Positions 1-7,409 of a stretch of 32,537 nucleotides of DNA are shown here, piece after piece. The stretch's first letter is position 1, and every line of letters starts with the position of its first letter. The stretch covers positions 1 to 32,537 of the forward strand of contig CAYFIR010000071.1 in NCBI GenBank assembly GCA_964343195.1, written 5' to 3'. Below the pieces are notes generated by a model, which saw nothing but the letters and a program-made list of their open reading frames with translations, did no database searches and had not been told where the DNA came from. The stretch comes from CAYVAP01 sp964343195 (GTDB taxonomy: Bacteria; Bacteroidota; Bacteroidia; J057). The position numbers and the translations under genes are program-made.

Positions 1-32
1 TTTTACATACATCCCGAGCTTAAGCCTTTTTC

Positions 33-149
33 TTAACTTGACAAAGTAGAATTAATATCATACAAGTTTAGACTGTTTAAAGTCTCCACTTCTGCCCTAA
101 ACCTTGCAATAAGCTCAGCAATTTTATCTATCGTATTTTTTTTATTCAT
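33..149 (-). pseudogene. Possible N-terminal scrap of a SMEK-domain-like protein
   Basis: A 38-codon reading frame starts with ATG at 147-149 and stops at 33-35. It opens with a lysine-rich amphipathic stretch (MNKKNTIDKIAELIARF) and reaches a NLYDIN motif before ending abruptly with STLSS. The pattern of an N-terminal helix followed by 'L..LNLYDIN' resembles the start of SMEK-type N-terminal domains, which are usually attached to much longer proteins. That family link is by memory of the motif, not by search. The DNA is clearly AT-richer than the housekeeping genes further on. I read it as the remaining first part of a gene whose body has been lost. It could also be a genuine short peptide gene or chance. 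Confidence 0.35.
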
Positions 150-282
150 AATAAGCTTCAATCTTTACTGCTAGCATTACCCCATACACACAAATAGCAA
201 GTATTCCCTATTACCCTGCCCCCCACTTGCTCCCTGAGCACTTTTCGCATATAACCCGCTACCAATCTCCACAGAGTATCCC

Positions 283-399
283 TCACCCCCTCTTCCTAAA
301 AAACTCCTCCAAAAACTGGTTAATATGCCGCACCTGGGCGTCGACCTGCTCCAGCCGGCCCAGGATGTCGCGCACCGGAGCGACGGGCTCGATACGGCA
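283..399 (-). pseudogene. GC-rich C-terminal coding remnant, no start codon
   Basis: Read on the minus strand from 399 to the TGA at 283-285, this gives 38 sense codons with no ATG, GTG or TTG at the head; a TAG at 400-402 closes the frame upstream. The peptide contains EPVAPVRDILGRLEQ and then VRHINQFLEEFFRKRG, an amphipathic, charged, helix-forming tail that looks like a real protein C-terminus. GC content rises sharply at about 325-400 compared with the AT-rich DNA on both sides, so the piece seems to have been cut from a different context. The parent protein is not recognised. It is most likely a deletion remnant. Confidence 0.35.
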
Positions 400-465
400 C
401 TAAAATCCCTTCATCACACAAGATAATCAACCCAGCCGAAAAATCCCCCTCATAGCCCCAAACAC

Positions 466-497
466 AAAAAAAGCCCCGCATTTCTGCGAGGCTTTTT
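466..497 (-). terminator. Rho-independent terminator after tRNA-Leu
   Basis: On the minus strand the sequence forms AAAGCCTCGCA-GAAA-TGCGGGGCTTT (one G-U pair), a strong GC-rich stem with a GAAA tetraloop followed by a T run. It starts about ten bases after the mature 3' end of the tRNA-Leu gene, exactly where its transcript should end. Confidence 0.75.
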
Positions 498-506
498 AGC
501 TTAAAG

Positions 507-590
507 TGCGGACGAGAGGACTCGAACCTCCACGGGTGTTACCCCACTAGAACCTGAATCTAGCGCGTCTACCAATTCCGCCACGTCCGC
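507..590 (-). tRNA. tRNA-Leu, anticodon CAG
   Basis: The minus strand folds into a complete class II tRNA. The acceptor stem pairs GCGGACG with CGTCCGC and is followed by discriminator A at 507. The D-arm carries GGTAGACGC, the anticodon stem CTAGA/TCTAG encloses a TTCAGGT loop with anticodon CAG, there is a long variable arm, and the T-arm has the usual TTCGAGT loop. The long variable arm and A73 agree with leucine identity. CCA is not encoded. Its own promoter (644-675) and terminator (466-497) indicate a monocistronic transcript. Two gene scraps lie beyond its 3' side, the usual side for island integration. Confidence 0.95.
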
Positions 591-643
591 ATCATGTCAA
601 AAGATCTGAGTGCCATTCAGACACCTTTTTTCTTTAGTGGGTG

Positions 644-675
644 CAAATATAGAACAACTCAGGGACACCAAGCAA
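644..675 (-). promoter_or_regulatory. Bacteroidota-type promoter of tRNA-Leu
   Basis: The minus strand has TATATTTG at 651-644, a perfect match to the Bacteroidota -7 consensus TAnnTTTG, with TTG at 675-673 separated by 21 bases as a -33 element. The -7 box ends 53 bases before the mature tRNA 5' end. It lies inside the non-coding DNA before the plus-strand gene at 742, which argues against extending that gene upstream. Confidence 0.55.
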
Positions 676-741
676 GATTTTTTTTGTTTTAGTTGGAAAT
701 TGTTTTTGATTATTACGAATATTGAAATAACATACCCGATT

Positions 742-1323
742 ATGCGCCTACTGCTCTCCCTGATCATCATGTTATTCATCCCTTTGTGGGGCTGGTCTCA
801 ACCCGAAATCGATCGGTGCCTGTCTCTTCAAAACCGATCTGAATCCCGCCAATATCTGTTTTATCCGGGCGACGAGATCTCCGTCAAGCTGGAGGGGGGG
901 ACCAATAAGATGATAGGGAACATCGAGTCTGTTTCTGACTCAGAACTGGTGCTGGTGAAGCGGATCCGGTTAAGCGGGTATGGGTCGGAAGAGTACCAGT
1001 TATTTCGGTATCAGATTCCAATCAAGCAGATAGCGTATGTCTATTACACGCGCCGACCTGGATGGCGAACATTCAGACGGTCATATTCTGCGGCCTCCTC
1101 AGCAGGTGGGGGCATGGTCATCGGGGGAGCTGTCACCAATACCATCGTCAATGATGCGACCCCCAAACTCAACGATCTGATCCTGGCAAGTGGCATTTTA
1201 TTCAGCGGCCTCGCAATCCGATACCTGGGAAAGGACCGCTACCACCTGGGCAATCGCTGGCACCTTCACGTGATCACTCCCCAGGATCCGGCACCTGCTA
1301 CCGAGCCTTATCTGTCTCGCTAG
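742..1323 (+). CDS. Exported hypothetical protein, 193 residues
   Basis: The frame is open further upstream, but the ATG at 742 gives a clean Sec signal peptide (MRLLLSLIIMLFIPLWGWSQ), and the upstream part overlaps the tRNA promoter, so this start is preferred. After cleavage there is a region with YPGDEISVKLEGG and a valine/isoleucine-rich strand pattern up to about residue 110. A Gly/Ala-rich hydrophobic stretch follows (SSAGGGMVIGGAV and LILASGILFSGLAI), then a GNRWHLHVI-like tail. This layout, a small beta domain followed by one or two weak membrane-like segments, recurs in unnamed exported proteins of Bacteroidota. No function can be assigned. The gene converges on and overlaps the DUF2867 gene by 26 bases. 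Confidence 0.65.
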   Translation: MRLLLSLIIMLFIPLWGWSQPEIDRCLSLQNRSESRQYLFYPGDEISVKLEGGTNKMIGNIESVSDSELVLVKRIRLSGYGSEEYQLFRYQIPIKQIAYVYYTRRPGWRTFRRSYSAASSAGGGMVIGGAVTNTIVNDATPKLNDLILASGILFSGLAIRYLGKDRYHLGNRWHLHVITPQDPAPATEPYLSR

Positions 1324-2722
1324 CCAGCCTGGAACGGCCCTCTGGCCTGGGCTCCAGACTAGTATTTTGGTCCAGGTACTGGCCAAATTTCCGCATAACC
1401 CAAAGATGAACCTTGGCCTGGGTGGCGACATAAATAAACCATGGCAAAGCAGGTACAAATTCATGAATGGCAGAAATGACACTCGTGCCATCCAGTACCC
1501 TACGGAATTCCAGCCAGCCATAGTCCTTGCGCTTCACCAAATGCCCCCCCACCACAAAGAAAATCTGTCGGTCGTCGTCGCTTCGGTCCTTGACAAACCG
1601 AAGTTGTAGCAGGGGCACGCCTGCAATCGAAAAAACCGTGTCCTCTCCTTCCTGCCGGGCCGTGATCAGATACCGAAAATAGTGAGGCAGCCAGATTTGG
1701 TAACGCCTCGCCACCCAGGTCGCACTGTGCCTCTGAGGGTTTGGCAAGCGTTGTACACTTCTGACGGTATTTTTTTCAGACTCTACATGCCCATGTGCGG
1801 GCAATTGCGGGATGCTGTCTTTCTCAAAAAGGGCTTTTTCTGCCGCCTGCCTGAACGGAAGGGTATCCGGAAACTGATCCATCAGTTTATTGGGACTCAC
1901 CAACAGTTCATGTCGCAGGCTTTCGACCAGCGGAGACACCAGGGTGGTGCTGGCCTCTGCAATCGTAGCCACCCATAGTTTTGACAGGCCTACCGATAAA
2001 AATGGAACCGGGATAATGGGAGGCTTTCTGCCAACCAGTTCTGCCACAGTGCGCATCATCTCGACATAGGTAGTTTTTTCATGATGCCCTACATCAAATG
2101 CCTGATCAAAATAGGCTTCCTCCCCCATAACATGATCGATCATCCTGAGCATATCCTCCAGGGCAATCGCCTGAGTGCGGGAAGTAGTCCATTTGGGTGC
2201 AAGCATAATCGGCAGTCTTCGCACCAGTTTTTCCATGATGCGAAAAGATGATCCTCCAGGCCCGACAATGATGCCAGCTCGGAGAGACGTCAGGGAAGGA
2301 CTTCTTTTGCCGAGGGTTTGCTCTACCTCAAAACGACTGCGCAGGTGTCGAGAGAATTTTTCTTTCTCATCTGGCAAAATCCCCCCGAGGTAAACTATCT
2401 GCCTGACTCCCTGTAATTCAGCAGCACGGGCAAAGTTATCCGCTAGCAACAGGTCTGTATCCTCAAAGGAGCCCTGATTCAATCGGGTAGAAGGACTCAT
2501 CGAGTGAACCAGATAAAGGGCATAATCTGCTCCTTCCAGCGCTCTGGATGTGCTGGAGAGAGAATACATTTCTACCTGCCGCCATTCCACATCAGGATCC
2601 TGCTGAGGAGAATCCACCTTGCGGCGGGTAAGCGCAATGAACCGGTACTTATCCCGATACTTTTGGATAAACCAGCGCCCAATAAAACCAGTGGCTCCGG
2701 CGATGGCAATGATGGGTTTCAT
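1298..2722 (-). CDS. NAD(P)-binding SDR-like protein with C-terminal DUF2867 domain
   Basis: The 474-residue protein starts with a Rossmann motif, MKPIIAIAGATGFIGRWF, with GATGFIG at residues 9-15. An atypical short-chain dehydrogenase/epimerase-type domain continues to about residue 300, including YLVHSMSP and VYLGGILPD. The remainder has the features of DUF2867: HYFRYLI, a VGGHLVKRKDYGWLEFR segment, and a final EFVPALPWFIYVATQAKVHLWVM helix. The two-domain arrangement is known for YbjT-like proteins of Bacteroidota and proteobacteria. The substrate is unknown, and a role in lipid or quinone-related redox chemistry would be speculation. It appears to be a single-gene transcript. Its 3' end overlaps the convergent gene ending at 1323. 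Confidence 0.8.
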   Translation of the reverse strand: MKPIIAIAGATGFIGRWFIQKYRDKYRFIALTRRKVDSPQQDPDVEWRQVEMYSLSSTSRALEGADYALYLVHSMSPSTRLNQGSFEDTDLLLADNFARAAELQGVRQIVYLGGILPDEKEKFSRHLRSRFEVEQTLGKRSPSLTSLRAGIIVGPGGSSFRIMEKLVRRLPIMLAPKWTTSRTQAIALEDMLRMIDHVMGEEAYFDQAFDVGHHEKTTYVEMMRTVAELVGRKPPIIPVPFLSVGLSKLWVATIAEASTTLVSPLVESLRHELLVSPNKLMDQFPDTLPFRQAAEKALFEKDSIPQLPAHGHVESEKNTVRSVQRLPNPQRHSATWVARRYQIWLPHYFRYLITARQEGEDTVFSIAGVPLLQLRFVKDRSDDDRQIFFVVGGHLVKRKDYGWLEFRRVLDGTSVISAIHEFVPALPWFIYVATQAKVHLWVMRKFGQYLDQNTSLEPRPEGRSRLASETDKAR

Positions 2723-3020
2723 AAGGGAAAAATTTCATTTTCGAAGATGGACAGGAACATTCGAGACGGAGAGAATTCGGAATGAGCTGCATTTTCCCAA
2801 TCTCCGAAAGCACCTGGTGCCTACGGAATTCAGTAATTGAGCATTCCTAATTCGCATAAAATGCTCATTAGCAACACTTTTTGCCATATTGAGCGCAGCG
2901 AAATCCCGCAGAGCGGGAAATTACTGATGGCGAATCTCGAACTCTTTCCACTAATACTTTACCCTATGAAGAACCGCGGGTATTAAACATGGTTCATGAC
3001 CATATAGGAAAAACCATTTT
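2723..3020. other. Non-coding spacer with short inverted repeats
   Basis: No convincing gene is present. A 7-bp inverted repeat, GAGCATT and AATGCTC with an intervening AT-rich stretch, lies at about 2839-2865. A 6-bp stem TCCCGC-aga-GCGGGA lies at about 2904-2918 without a clear T run. The spacer must hold the promoter of the DUF2867 gene, but no good TAnnTTTG box was found. Confidence 0.4.
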
Positions 3021-4610
3021 TCAGACACCTTCCATCTGGGGATTCCTGTCTCCAAAAGATTCAGGGTCGGAGAAACACAGGAGATACTTGGCGTATGGAA
3101 TCACATCTCGATTGCTGGCTTTTATGGGTTCTTTTATCCGGCCTACAGGATAATTTGCCAGCAACTCAAGCCCTACCCCTATGGGCATCTGACTTTCAAA
3201 CAGGGAAAAGTAAAGCTGTGCTTCCTCTTCTTCGGTCCAGTCCTTTTCTTGTTGCAACAAGTCTATGATACCAGGCAACGTAGGCATGATCATCAGGCCC
3301 ACCCCATCATCAAAACCGATTCCTACCCGACCATGCTTATCCGCCTGTGCTTCGGTCAGATTGGGCATCACCTGGTCCAAAGCTCTTTTTTCATCCAGCT
3401 CCTCCATGATTGCCTCATTGTATTGAGTCAAAAACTCCCCAATCTGCTCATTGGCTTCTCCCACGGATTCAAAAGTCCTGAACCCTCTGCCAAATTTCTC
3501 ATGAAAAACCCGCTTCATGATTTCAGTAGACTCCCTCATCGTCTTCTGTTGTTCTTCACTTAATAAGGCGAACGGGAGAGCTGCCGCAACAGACTCATCT
3601 TTTTTATGCTCCCGGGAAATCACAAAACCAGAAACCCACCACTCACCTTTCCATTTAACCAGGCTGGAGTAAAAGGAGCTATCAGGTTGATAAAACTCCT
3701 CTGCCATCTCTACCGACTTCAATACCACAGGAATTTCAAGATCGTGCTTCAGATCCAGGAAGTGATAATACTGATCGTCCTTTCCGGTGAGTTTGAACCT
3801 TCCCTCGTACATGGGAAAAGGCTTCTCCAGACTTGCCAGGAATTCATCGGATGCATCAATCACCCGACTAAGGAGTTGGGGAACGTGAAAACCTCCCATG
3901 GACGACTTGCTTCCAAAGATAAAGGTGTTTTGCATGGTGTATGAAACTCCATGAAGCAGGCCCTCGTCTAATCGCGTTACCCGATCTCCAATTACCTTTT
4001 CCAGGGAGTCCTTAAATCTCCCACCTAAGTCCAGCCTCATCAAATAGGAATCCAACGCCAGCCAGGAGAGTTTTTCTTTTAGCAAAAAGAAGTCTCGTTC
4101 TTCTTCCGGGTCAATGATCAGGTACTCTTCATAGAAGTCCGTTTGAGGAGCACGATCCCATTGGGCTTTAAAATAGACTGATACTACCGTCGAAATAATC
4201 TTGACCAGGGGATGCTCTACGGAAATCACCTGCCCGGATACCTGGCTAAAGAAGTACCAAATCAAAAAAGCCAGGTCCTGCCAGTTTAACTCACCATCCT
4301 CATAGTCTTCCAAATCAAAAAATGGTACGGAGTAGCCAAACTCTGCCCGAAACTGGTCTACCACCGCCTGCCACAAACCGATTTGGTTGACCTGATCTTC
4401 AAAATAGGAAACCAGTATGATAGCCAGTGTTTTCTCCTGATCGTTGTCAATATTCAATGCCAGAAAAAAAGGCTTTAATTCCTCTTGCTTTATCAGTTCG
4501 TGTATTTCCTGCGCCAGTTTCAGATAAAACTGATCGTAACTTCCAAAGCGGTCGTAGGGCTTCATGCCCAGCCAGTCCGCTCCGGTAATGCTTCGCTTGG
4601 GAACTCGCAT
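3021..4610 (-). CDS. Large cytoplasmic protein of unknown function, DUF3843-like start
   Basis: From the ATG at 4610 the protein has 529 residues and no signal peptide or membrane segment. Its start, MRVPKRSITGADWLGMKPYD followed by YDQFYLKLAQEIHELI, resembles the opening of DUF3843 proteins of Bacteroidota (a 'W...KPYD....D.YYLKLAN' pattern); this is recalled, not searched. The middle and C-terminal parts are acidic and rich in aromatic residues, with GRVGIGFDDGVGLMIMPTLPGI and an EEEAQLYFSLFESQMPIG helix. A longer frame begins with GTG at 4697, overlapping the ald stop. The extra DNA contains a duplicated GAAAGTAT octamer (4624-4639) and encodes an unconvincing leader, so I reject it. It is probably the last gene of tsaE-ald. 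No function is claimed. Confidence 0.65.
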   Translation of the reverse strand: MRVPKRSITGADWLGMKPYDRFGSYDQFYLKLAQEIHELIKQEELKPFFLALNIDNDQEKTLAIILVSYFEDQVNQIGLWQAVVDQFRAEFGYSVPFFDLEDYEDGELNWQDLAFLIWYFFSQVSGQVISVEHPLVKIISTVVSVYFKAQWDRAPQTDFYEEYLIIDPEEERDFFLLKEKLSWLALDSYLMRLDLGGRFKDSLEKVIGDRVTRLDEGLLHGVSYTMQNTFIFGSKSSMGGFHVPQLLSRVIDASDEFLASLEKPFPMYEGRFKLTGKDDQYYHFLDLKHDLEIPVVLKSVEMAEEFYQPDSSFYSSLVKWKGEWWVSGFVISREHKKDESVAAALPFALLSEEQQKTMRESTEIMKRVFHEKFGRGFRTFESVGEANEQIGEFLTQYNEAIMEELDEKRALDQVMPNLTEAQADKHGRVGIGFDDGVGLMIMPTLPGIIDLLQQEKDWTEEEEAQLYFSLFESQMPIGVGLELLANYPVGRIKEPIKASNRDVIPYAKYLLCFSDPESFGDRNPQMEGV

Positions 4611-4693
4611 AATTACTCTATGTGAAAGTATGAAAGTATGAGGGAAAATAGATTCAGCTTCTTTGGGTCGAAAATTTTCGTTCCCATCTCTGA

Positions 4694-5938
4694 TCACATC
4701 GACACGATCAGCAGTTCGATGTCACGATAGTTCATAGTCATACCAAAACTCCGTGCGATGTCCTTTTTGGTCATGTGACGTCGATAAATGTAAACCCCGG
4801 ATTTCACGCCATCGTTGTACCGGATATAATTTTCCAGCCCTCCGTGGTCTCCGATGTTAACCAGCAGGGGTCCCAGGATATTACTAACCGCAATTGAGGC
4901 GGTTCTCGCCACACGTGAGGCAATATTGGGCACACAGTAGTGAATGACTCCGGACCGTATGAAGGTCGGTTGGTCGTGATTGGTGGGCCGGCTCGTTTCC
5001 ACGCACCCTCCCTGATCGATGGCGACATCAATGATAACAGATCCAGCCCTCATGCCCTGGACCATGTCCTCAGTGATGACCATAGGGGCGCGCTGCCCTT
5101 CTCGATAGGCTGCCCCAATTACCACATCAGATGAAACCACTGCCTCATGGATGTAATTCCGCTGGGCGATAGACGTATAGACATTGATTCCCAGTTCCTT
5201 CTCGATGCGGCGTAGCTTGTAGATTTCCTCGTCGATAATCCGTACACGGGCTCCCATTCCCATGGCAGTCTGGGCGGCATTAAAGCCGACTGTTCCCGCT
5301 CCTACGATGGTTATTTCGGCAGGCGGGATACCCGTCACCCCACCGAGCAGGATGCCCTGTCCATCGTTTTTGCCCGTCAACAACTCTGAGGCAATGTGGA
5401 TACTGGATACGCCGGCTATTTCACTCATCATTTGCACCAGTGGCATGGAACCATCTGCACTTTTAATGAACTCAAACCCGATGGCAGTGATGTTTTTTTT
5501 GATGAGCGCCTTGAGGTAATCCGGGGTTAGGCTACCGAGGTTAACAGCCGATATCAGGGTCTGATTTTCGCGAAGCATCTGGATTTCCTCCCCCGAAAGT
5601 GGTGAAACCTTGATGATGATATCGGCCTGTTTGTAAACGTCTTCGATTTTGTAGCAAACGACAGCCCCTACTTCGGAGTAGTCGGCATCTGTATAGCGGG
5701 CACCTTTGCCAGCGTCGTGCTCAATGTAGACCTGATGGCCATTGGCCACCAGCACACTGGTAGTTTCTGGAGTAATGGCGACTCGATTCTCCTGAAAGAA
5801 GGATTCACGGGGGACACCAATTCGTAGGCTTTTCCGCGTCTGATCGGTCCTCACCGCCAGTTCCTGGGGGACTGCCCACGAACCAGGATAAATCCCTGAA
5901 AAAAGGCCCTTATCTATTGACACCTCGGTTTTGCCCAT
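4694..5938 (-). CDS. ald: Alanine dehydrogenase family protein
   Basis: The 414-residue protein matches the alanine dehydrogenase/PntA family, which converts L-alanine, NAD and water to pyruvate, NADH and ammonium. About 38 extra N-terminal residues precede the usual start, KSLRIGVPRESFFQENRVAIT. R52 and K110 (ADIIIKVSPL) occupy the pyruvate-binding positions, the nucleotide-binding motif is VGAGTVG (212-218), and D308 in DVAIDQGGCVET is the catalytic aspartate position. By eye, the position of the classical catalytic histidine (His96 in B. subtilis) is asparagine N133 in AVNLGSLTP. The enzyme could therefore be a divergent subgroup. It follows tsaE by 5 bases and is probably co-transcribed with it and with the DUF3843-like gene. 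Confidence 0.82.
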   Translation of the reverse strand: MGKTEVSIDKGLFSGIYPGSWAVPQELAVRTDQTRKSLRIGVPRESFFQENRVAITPETTSVLVANGHQVYIEHDAGKGARYTDADYSEVGAVVCYKIEDVYKQADIIIKVSPLSGEEIQMLRENQTLISAVNLGSLTPDYLKALIKKNITAIGFEFIKSADGSMPLVQMMSEIAGVSSIHIASELLTGKNDGQGILLGGVTGIPPAEITIVGAGTVGFNAAQTAMGMGARVRIIDEEIYKLRRIEKELGINVYTSIAQRNYIHEAVVSSDVVIGAAYREGQRAPMVITEDMVQGMRAGSVIIDVAIDQGGCVETSRPTNHDQPTFIRSGVIHYCVPNIASRVARTASIAVSNILGPLLVNIGDHGGLENYIRYNDGVKSGVYIYRRHMTKKDIARSFGMTMNYRDIELLIVSM

Positions 5939-5943
5939 GCCCT

Positions 5944-6366
5944 TTAGGAAATTATTTCAATATGGCGATGATGCCTACTATCAGTTGTAATGGATATCTG
6001 GACTGTGTCTGAAGGCATTAGACTGGGAATGCGTTCAGGCCACTCTACAAAACAATATGCTCCTGAATCAAAGTATTCGTAAAGGCCAATGTCATATGCC
6101 TCCTCCTCGTCTTCGATCCTATACAGGTCAAAATGGAAAACAGATCCATTTTTTCCGACATATTCGTTTACCAGATTGAATGTAGGACTGGTAACGGGTT
6201 CGCTTACCCCCAAGACAGCACAAAGTCGCTGAATCAGAGTGGTTTTACCTGCTCCCAACGCTCCTGAAAATGCAAAAATCCTGCGATTATTACAACCGGT
6301 CAGGATATTTTGAGCGATGGAGAATAAATCATCCAGGCCTTCACTAGTGAATGAATCTTGCGGCAT
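5944..6366 (-). CDS. tsaE: tRNA threonylcarbamoyladenosine biosynthesis ATPase TsaE
   Basis: TsaE works with TsaB and TsaD in making the t6A modification at position 37 of ANN-decoding tRNAs. The protein has 140 residues, the normal size. The Walker A P-loop is GALGAGKTT (35-43), followed by the family segment VTSPTFNLVNEY (58-69). D80 lies in FHFDLYR, and the diagnostic VEWPERIP motif is at 107-114. There are no membrane segments. The start ATG is at 6364-6366. It is the first gene of the minus-strand set and has only 5 bases before ald. Confidence 0.93.
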   Translation of the reverse strand: MPQDSFTSEGLDDLFSIAQNILTGCNNRRIFAFSGALGAGKTTLIQRLCAVLGVSEPVTSPTFNLVNEYVGKNGSVFHFDLYRIEDEEEAYDIGLYEYFDSGAYCFVEWPERIPSLMPSDTVQISITTDSRHHRHIEIIS

Positions 6367-6453
6367 ATATCATCGTTCTGCCGCGCCAAAATACTCAATT
6401 CAGATCCAATTCCAATCTGGAAGCTACATAATGGAATAAATATCCACATAAAT

Positions 6454-6487
6454 AATCCCGGTTCCCGATGGGGCGGGAACCGGGATT
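6454..6487 (-). terminator. Perfect 14-bp stem-loop, probable terminator
   Basis: AATCCCGGTTCCCG (6454-6467) and CGGGAACCGGGATT (6474-6487) are perfectly complementary around a 6-base loop. On the minus strand it is followed by ATTATTTATGT, a weak T-rich tail. It lies 38 bases after the stop of the small frame at 6526-6708 and before tsaE, so it probably separates the two. The stem is very strong, and bidirectional or attenuator activity is possible. Confidence 0.6.
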
Positions 6488-6525
6488 GGATCTGGTATGA
6501 TCAAAGAGATCTGTCGCCTGATGGG

Positions 6526-6708
6526 TCAGCGGCGGGGGGGAGTAGCCTGCTGAGGCGCGCTGTCAGCATCAGAACTGCCATAGGCGCAAGTTGGCATTGG
6601 CTGCCGGGGACTATTTTCCCACGTTCCGCTATCAACAAAGGAACGTTTTGTAGGCGAAGGTTTCGTAGGCTGAGCTAGGTCGGGGCGGTGGAATGTAGTC
6701 GTTTTCAT
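6526..6708 (-). CDS. Possible small Pro/Thr/Ser-rich protein, 60 residues
   Basis: ATG at 6706-6708 opens a 60-codon frame beginning MKTTTFHRPDLAQPTKPSPTK and ending in QQATPPRR. It is rich in Pro, Thr, Ser and Arg, has a single cysteine, and has no signal peptide or membrane segment, so it is probably disordered. Support comes from the strong hairpin 38 bases after its stop and from its position in an otherwise empty 700-base gap. A frame on the opposite strand overlaps it but has no such context. It is not recognised as any family. It could be a chance frame, and its length is near the noise limit. Confidence 0.35.
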   Translation of the reverse strand: MKTTTFHRPDLAQPTKPSPTKRSFVDSGTWENSPRQPMPTCAYGSSDADSAPQQATPPRR

Positions 6709-6711
6709 CAC

Positions 6712-7069
6712 AAAAATGGATTAGGAGCAGAGGATTGACTTTCATAGCCAAAAGGCAGACAGGGACGGATACAAGAGAGATTAGACGATTGGAATTTTGA
6801 TGATTGTTATGAGGCGTATCAGTTATAATTTAATGAAAGACGAAATTGTTTAAACTAACTGATGAGCGAGTGATTAAAGTTAAAGGTTAAACAGGCAGTA
6901 TCACGGGTCCGATGGCAACAGCACTATCGAACATTCATTCAACTTACTTTGATAAATTCAAATTCGGAAAAAAAACCTTTTATCGAAAATGATAAAAAGC
7001 CAATTTAATACCTGAATTTGCCTCAAAATTTGCACGCAGACGTTACATGTCCTCTAACGGGTTACCCGA
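6712..7069. other. Intergenic stretch without a supported gene
   Basis: AT-rich DNA with only very short frames. An AT hairpin, TTTTATC (6978-6984) with GATAAAA (6991-6997), precedes the small gene at 7070. No clear promoter of the TTTG-N19-21-TAnnTTTG type was identified. Confidence 0.4.
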
Positions 7070-7339
7070 ATGCCAGAAGAAAATTCACAGGAAATAGTGC
7101 AACTGATTACACAAATCCCTGTCGGATATTCAGAAGTGATGTTTGAAGGAAATCGTTATTCTCTTACCTGCATCCCCTACAACTCCAATCGCAGCCTAAA
7201 GGTCTTTGCCCAGGAGCTTGGGGGAAATGATTTCATCAGTTTCAACTACTACACATTGGAAAGCGGGCCATTCCTTCGACCATGTGAAATGCTCCAATCA
7301 AAGGTGCTGAACTTTTTGCGAGGCTGGAAACCCGTATAG
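7070..7339 (+). CDS. Small conserved protein of unknown function, 89 residues
   Basis: The protein reads as one compact alpha/beta domain: an N-terminal helix (NSQEIVQLITQIP), a GYSEVMFEGNRYSLTC strand pair, a FNYY turn after AQELGGNDFIS, and a final CEMLQSKVLNFLRGW helix. I recall similar small proteins in many Bacteroidota, often labelled 'peptide methionine sulfoxide reductase', with conserved GYSE, LGGxDFIS and LxPCEM motifs. The sequence has neither the GCFW motif of MsrA nor the paired CxxC motifs of MsrB, so that label is probably wrong. C-terminal C275-like chemistry cannot be inferred; the cysteine in PCEM may be structural or functional. It sits 70 bases before glyA, which has its own promoter-like element. 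Confidence 0.65.
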   Translation: MPEENSQEIVQLITQIPVGYSEVMFEGNRYSLTCIPYNSNRSLKVFAQELGGNDFISFNYYTLESGPFLRPCEMLQSKVLNFLRGWKPV

Positions 7340-7355
7340 GGGTGATTGTTTTTAC

Positions 7356-7388
7356 TTTGCTTTATCCCGATATTGGACCCTATTATTG
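7356..7388 (+). promoter_or_regulatory. Probable glyA promoter
   Basis: TTTG at 7356-7359 and TATTATTG at 7381-7388 are 21 bases apart, matching the Bacteroidota -33/-7 pattern (TTTG and TAnnTTTG) with one mismatch. The -7 box ends 21 bases before the glyA ATG, implying a very short leader, similar to the arrangement at glmM. Confidence 0.45.
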
Positions 7389-7409
7389 CGTTAAAATCAG
7401 CAAATCTTT

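Noticed and set aside
1..507. Possible CRISPR or phage attachment array near the tRNA
   Set aside because: No regularly spaced repeats and no duplicate of the tRNA 3' end were found within the window.
610..741. Upstream extension of the exported protein at 742
   Set aside because: It covers the tRNA-Leu promoter on the other strand and would bury the signal peptide.
2903..2919. Hairpin TCCCGC-GCGGGA as terminator of the DUF3843-like gene
   Set aside because: Only six paired bases, no T run, and more than 100 bases from the stop codon.
4611..4697. GTG start for the DUF3843-like gene overlapping the ald stop
   Set aside because: The extra 29 codons include a duplicated octamer and look non-coding; the ATG at 4610 begins the conserved-looking part.
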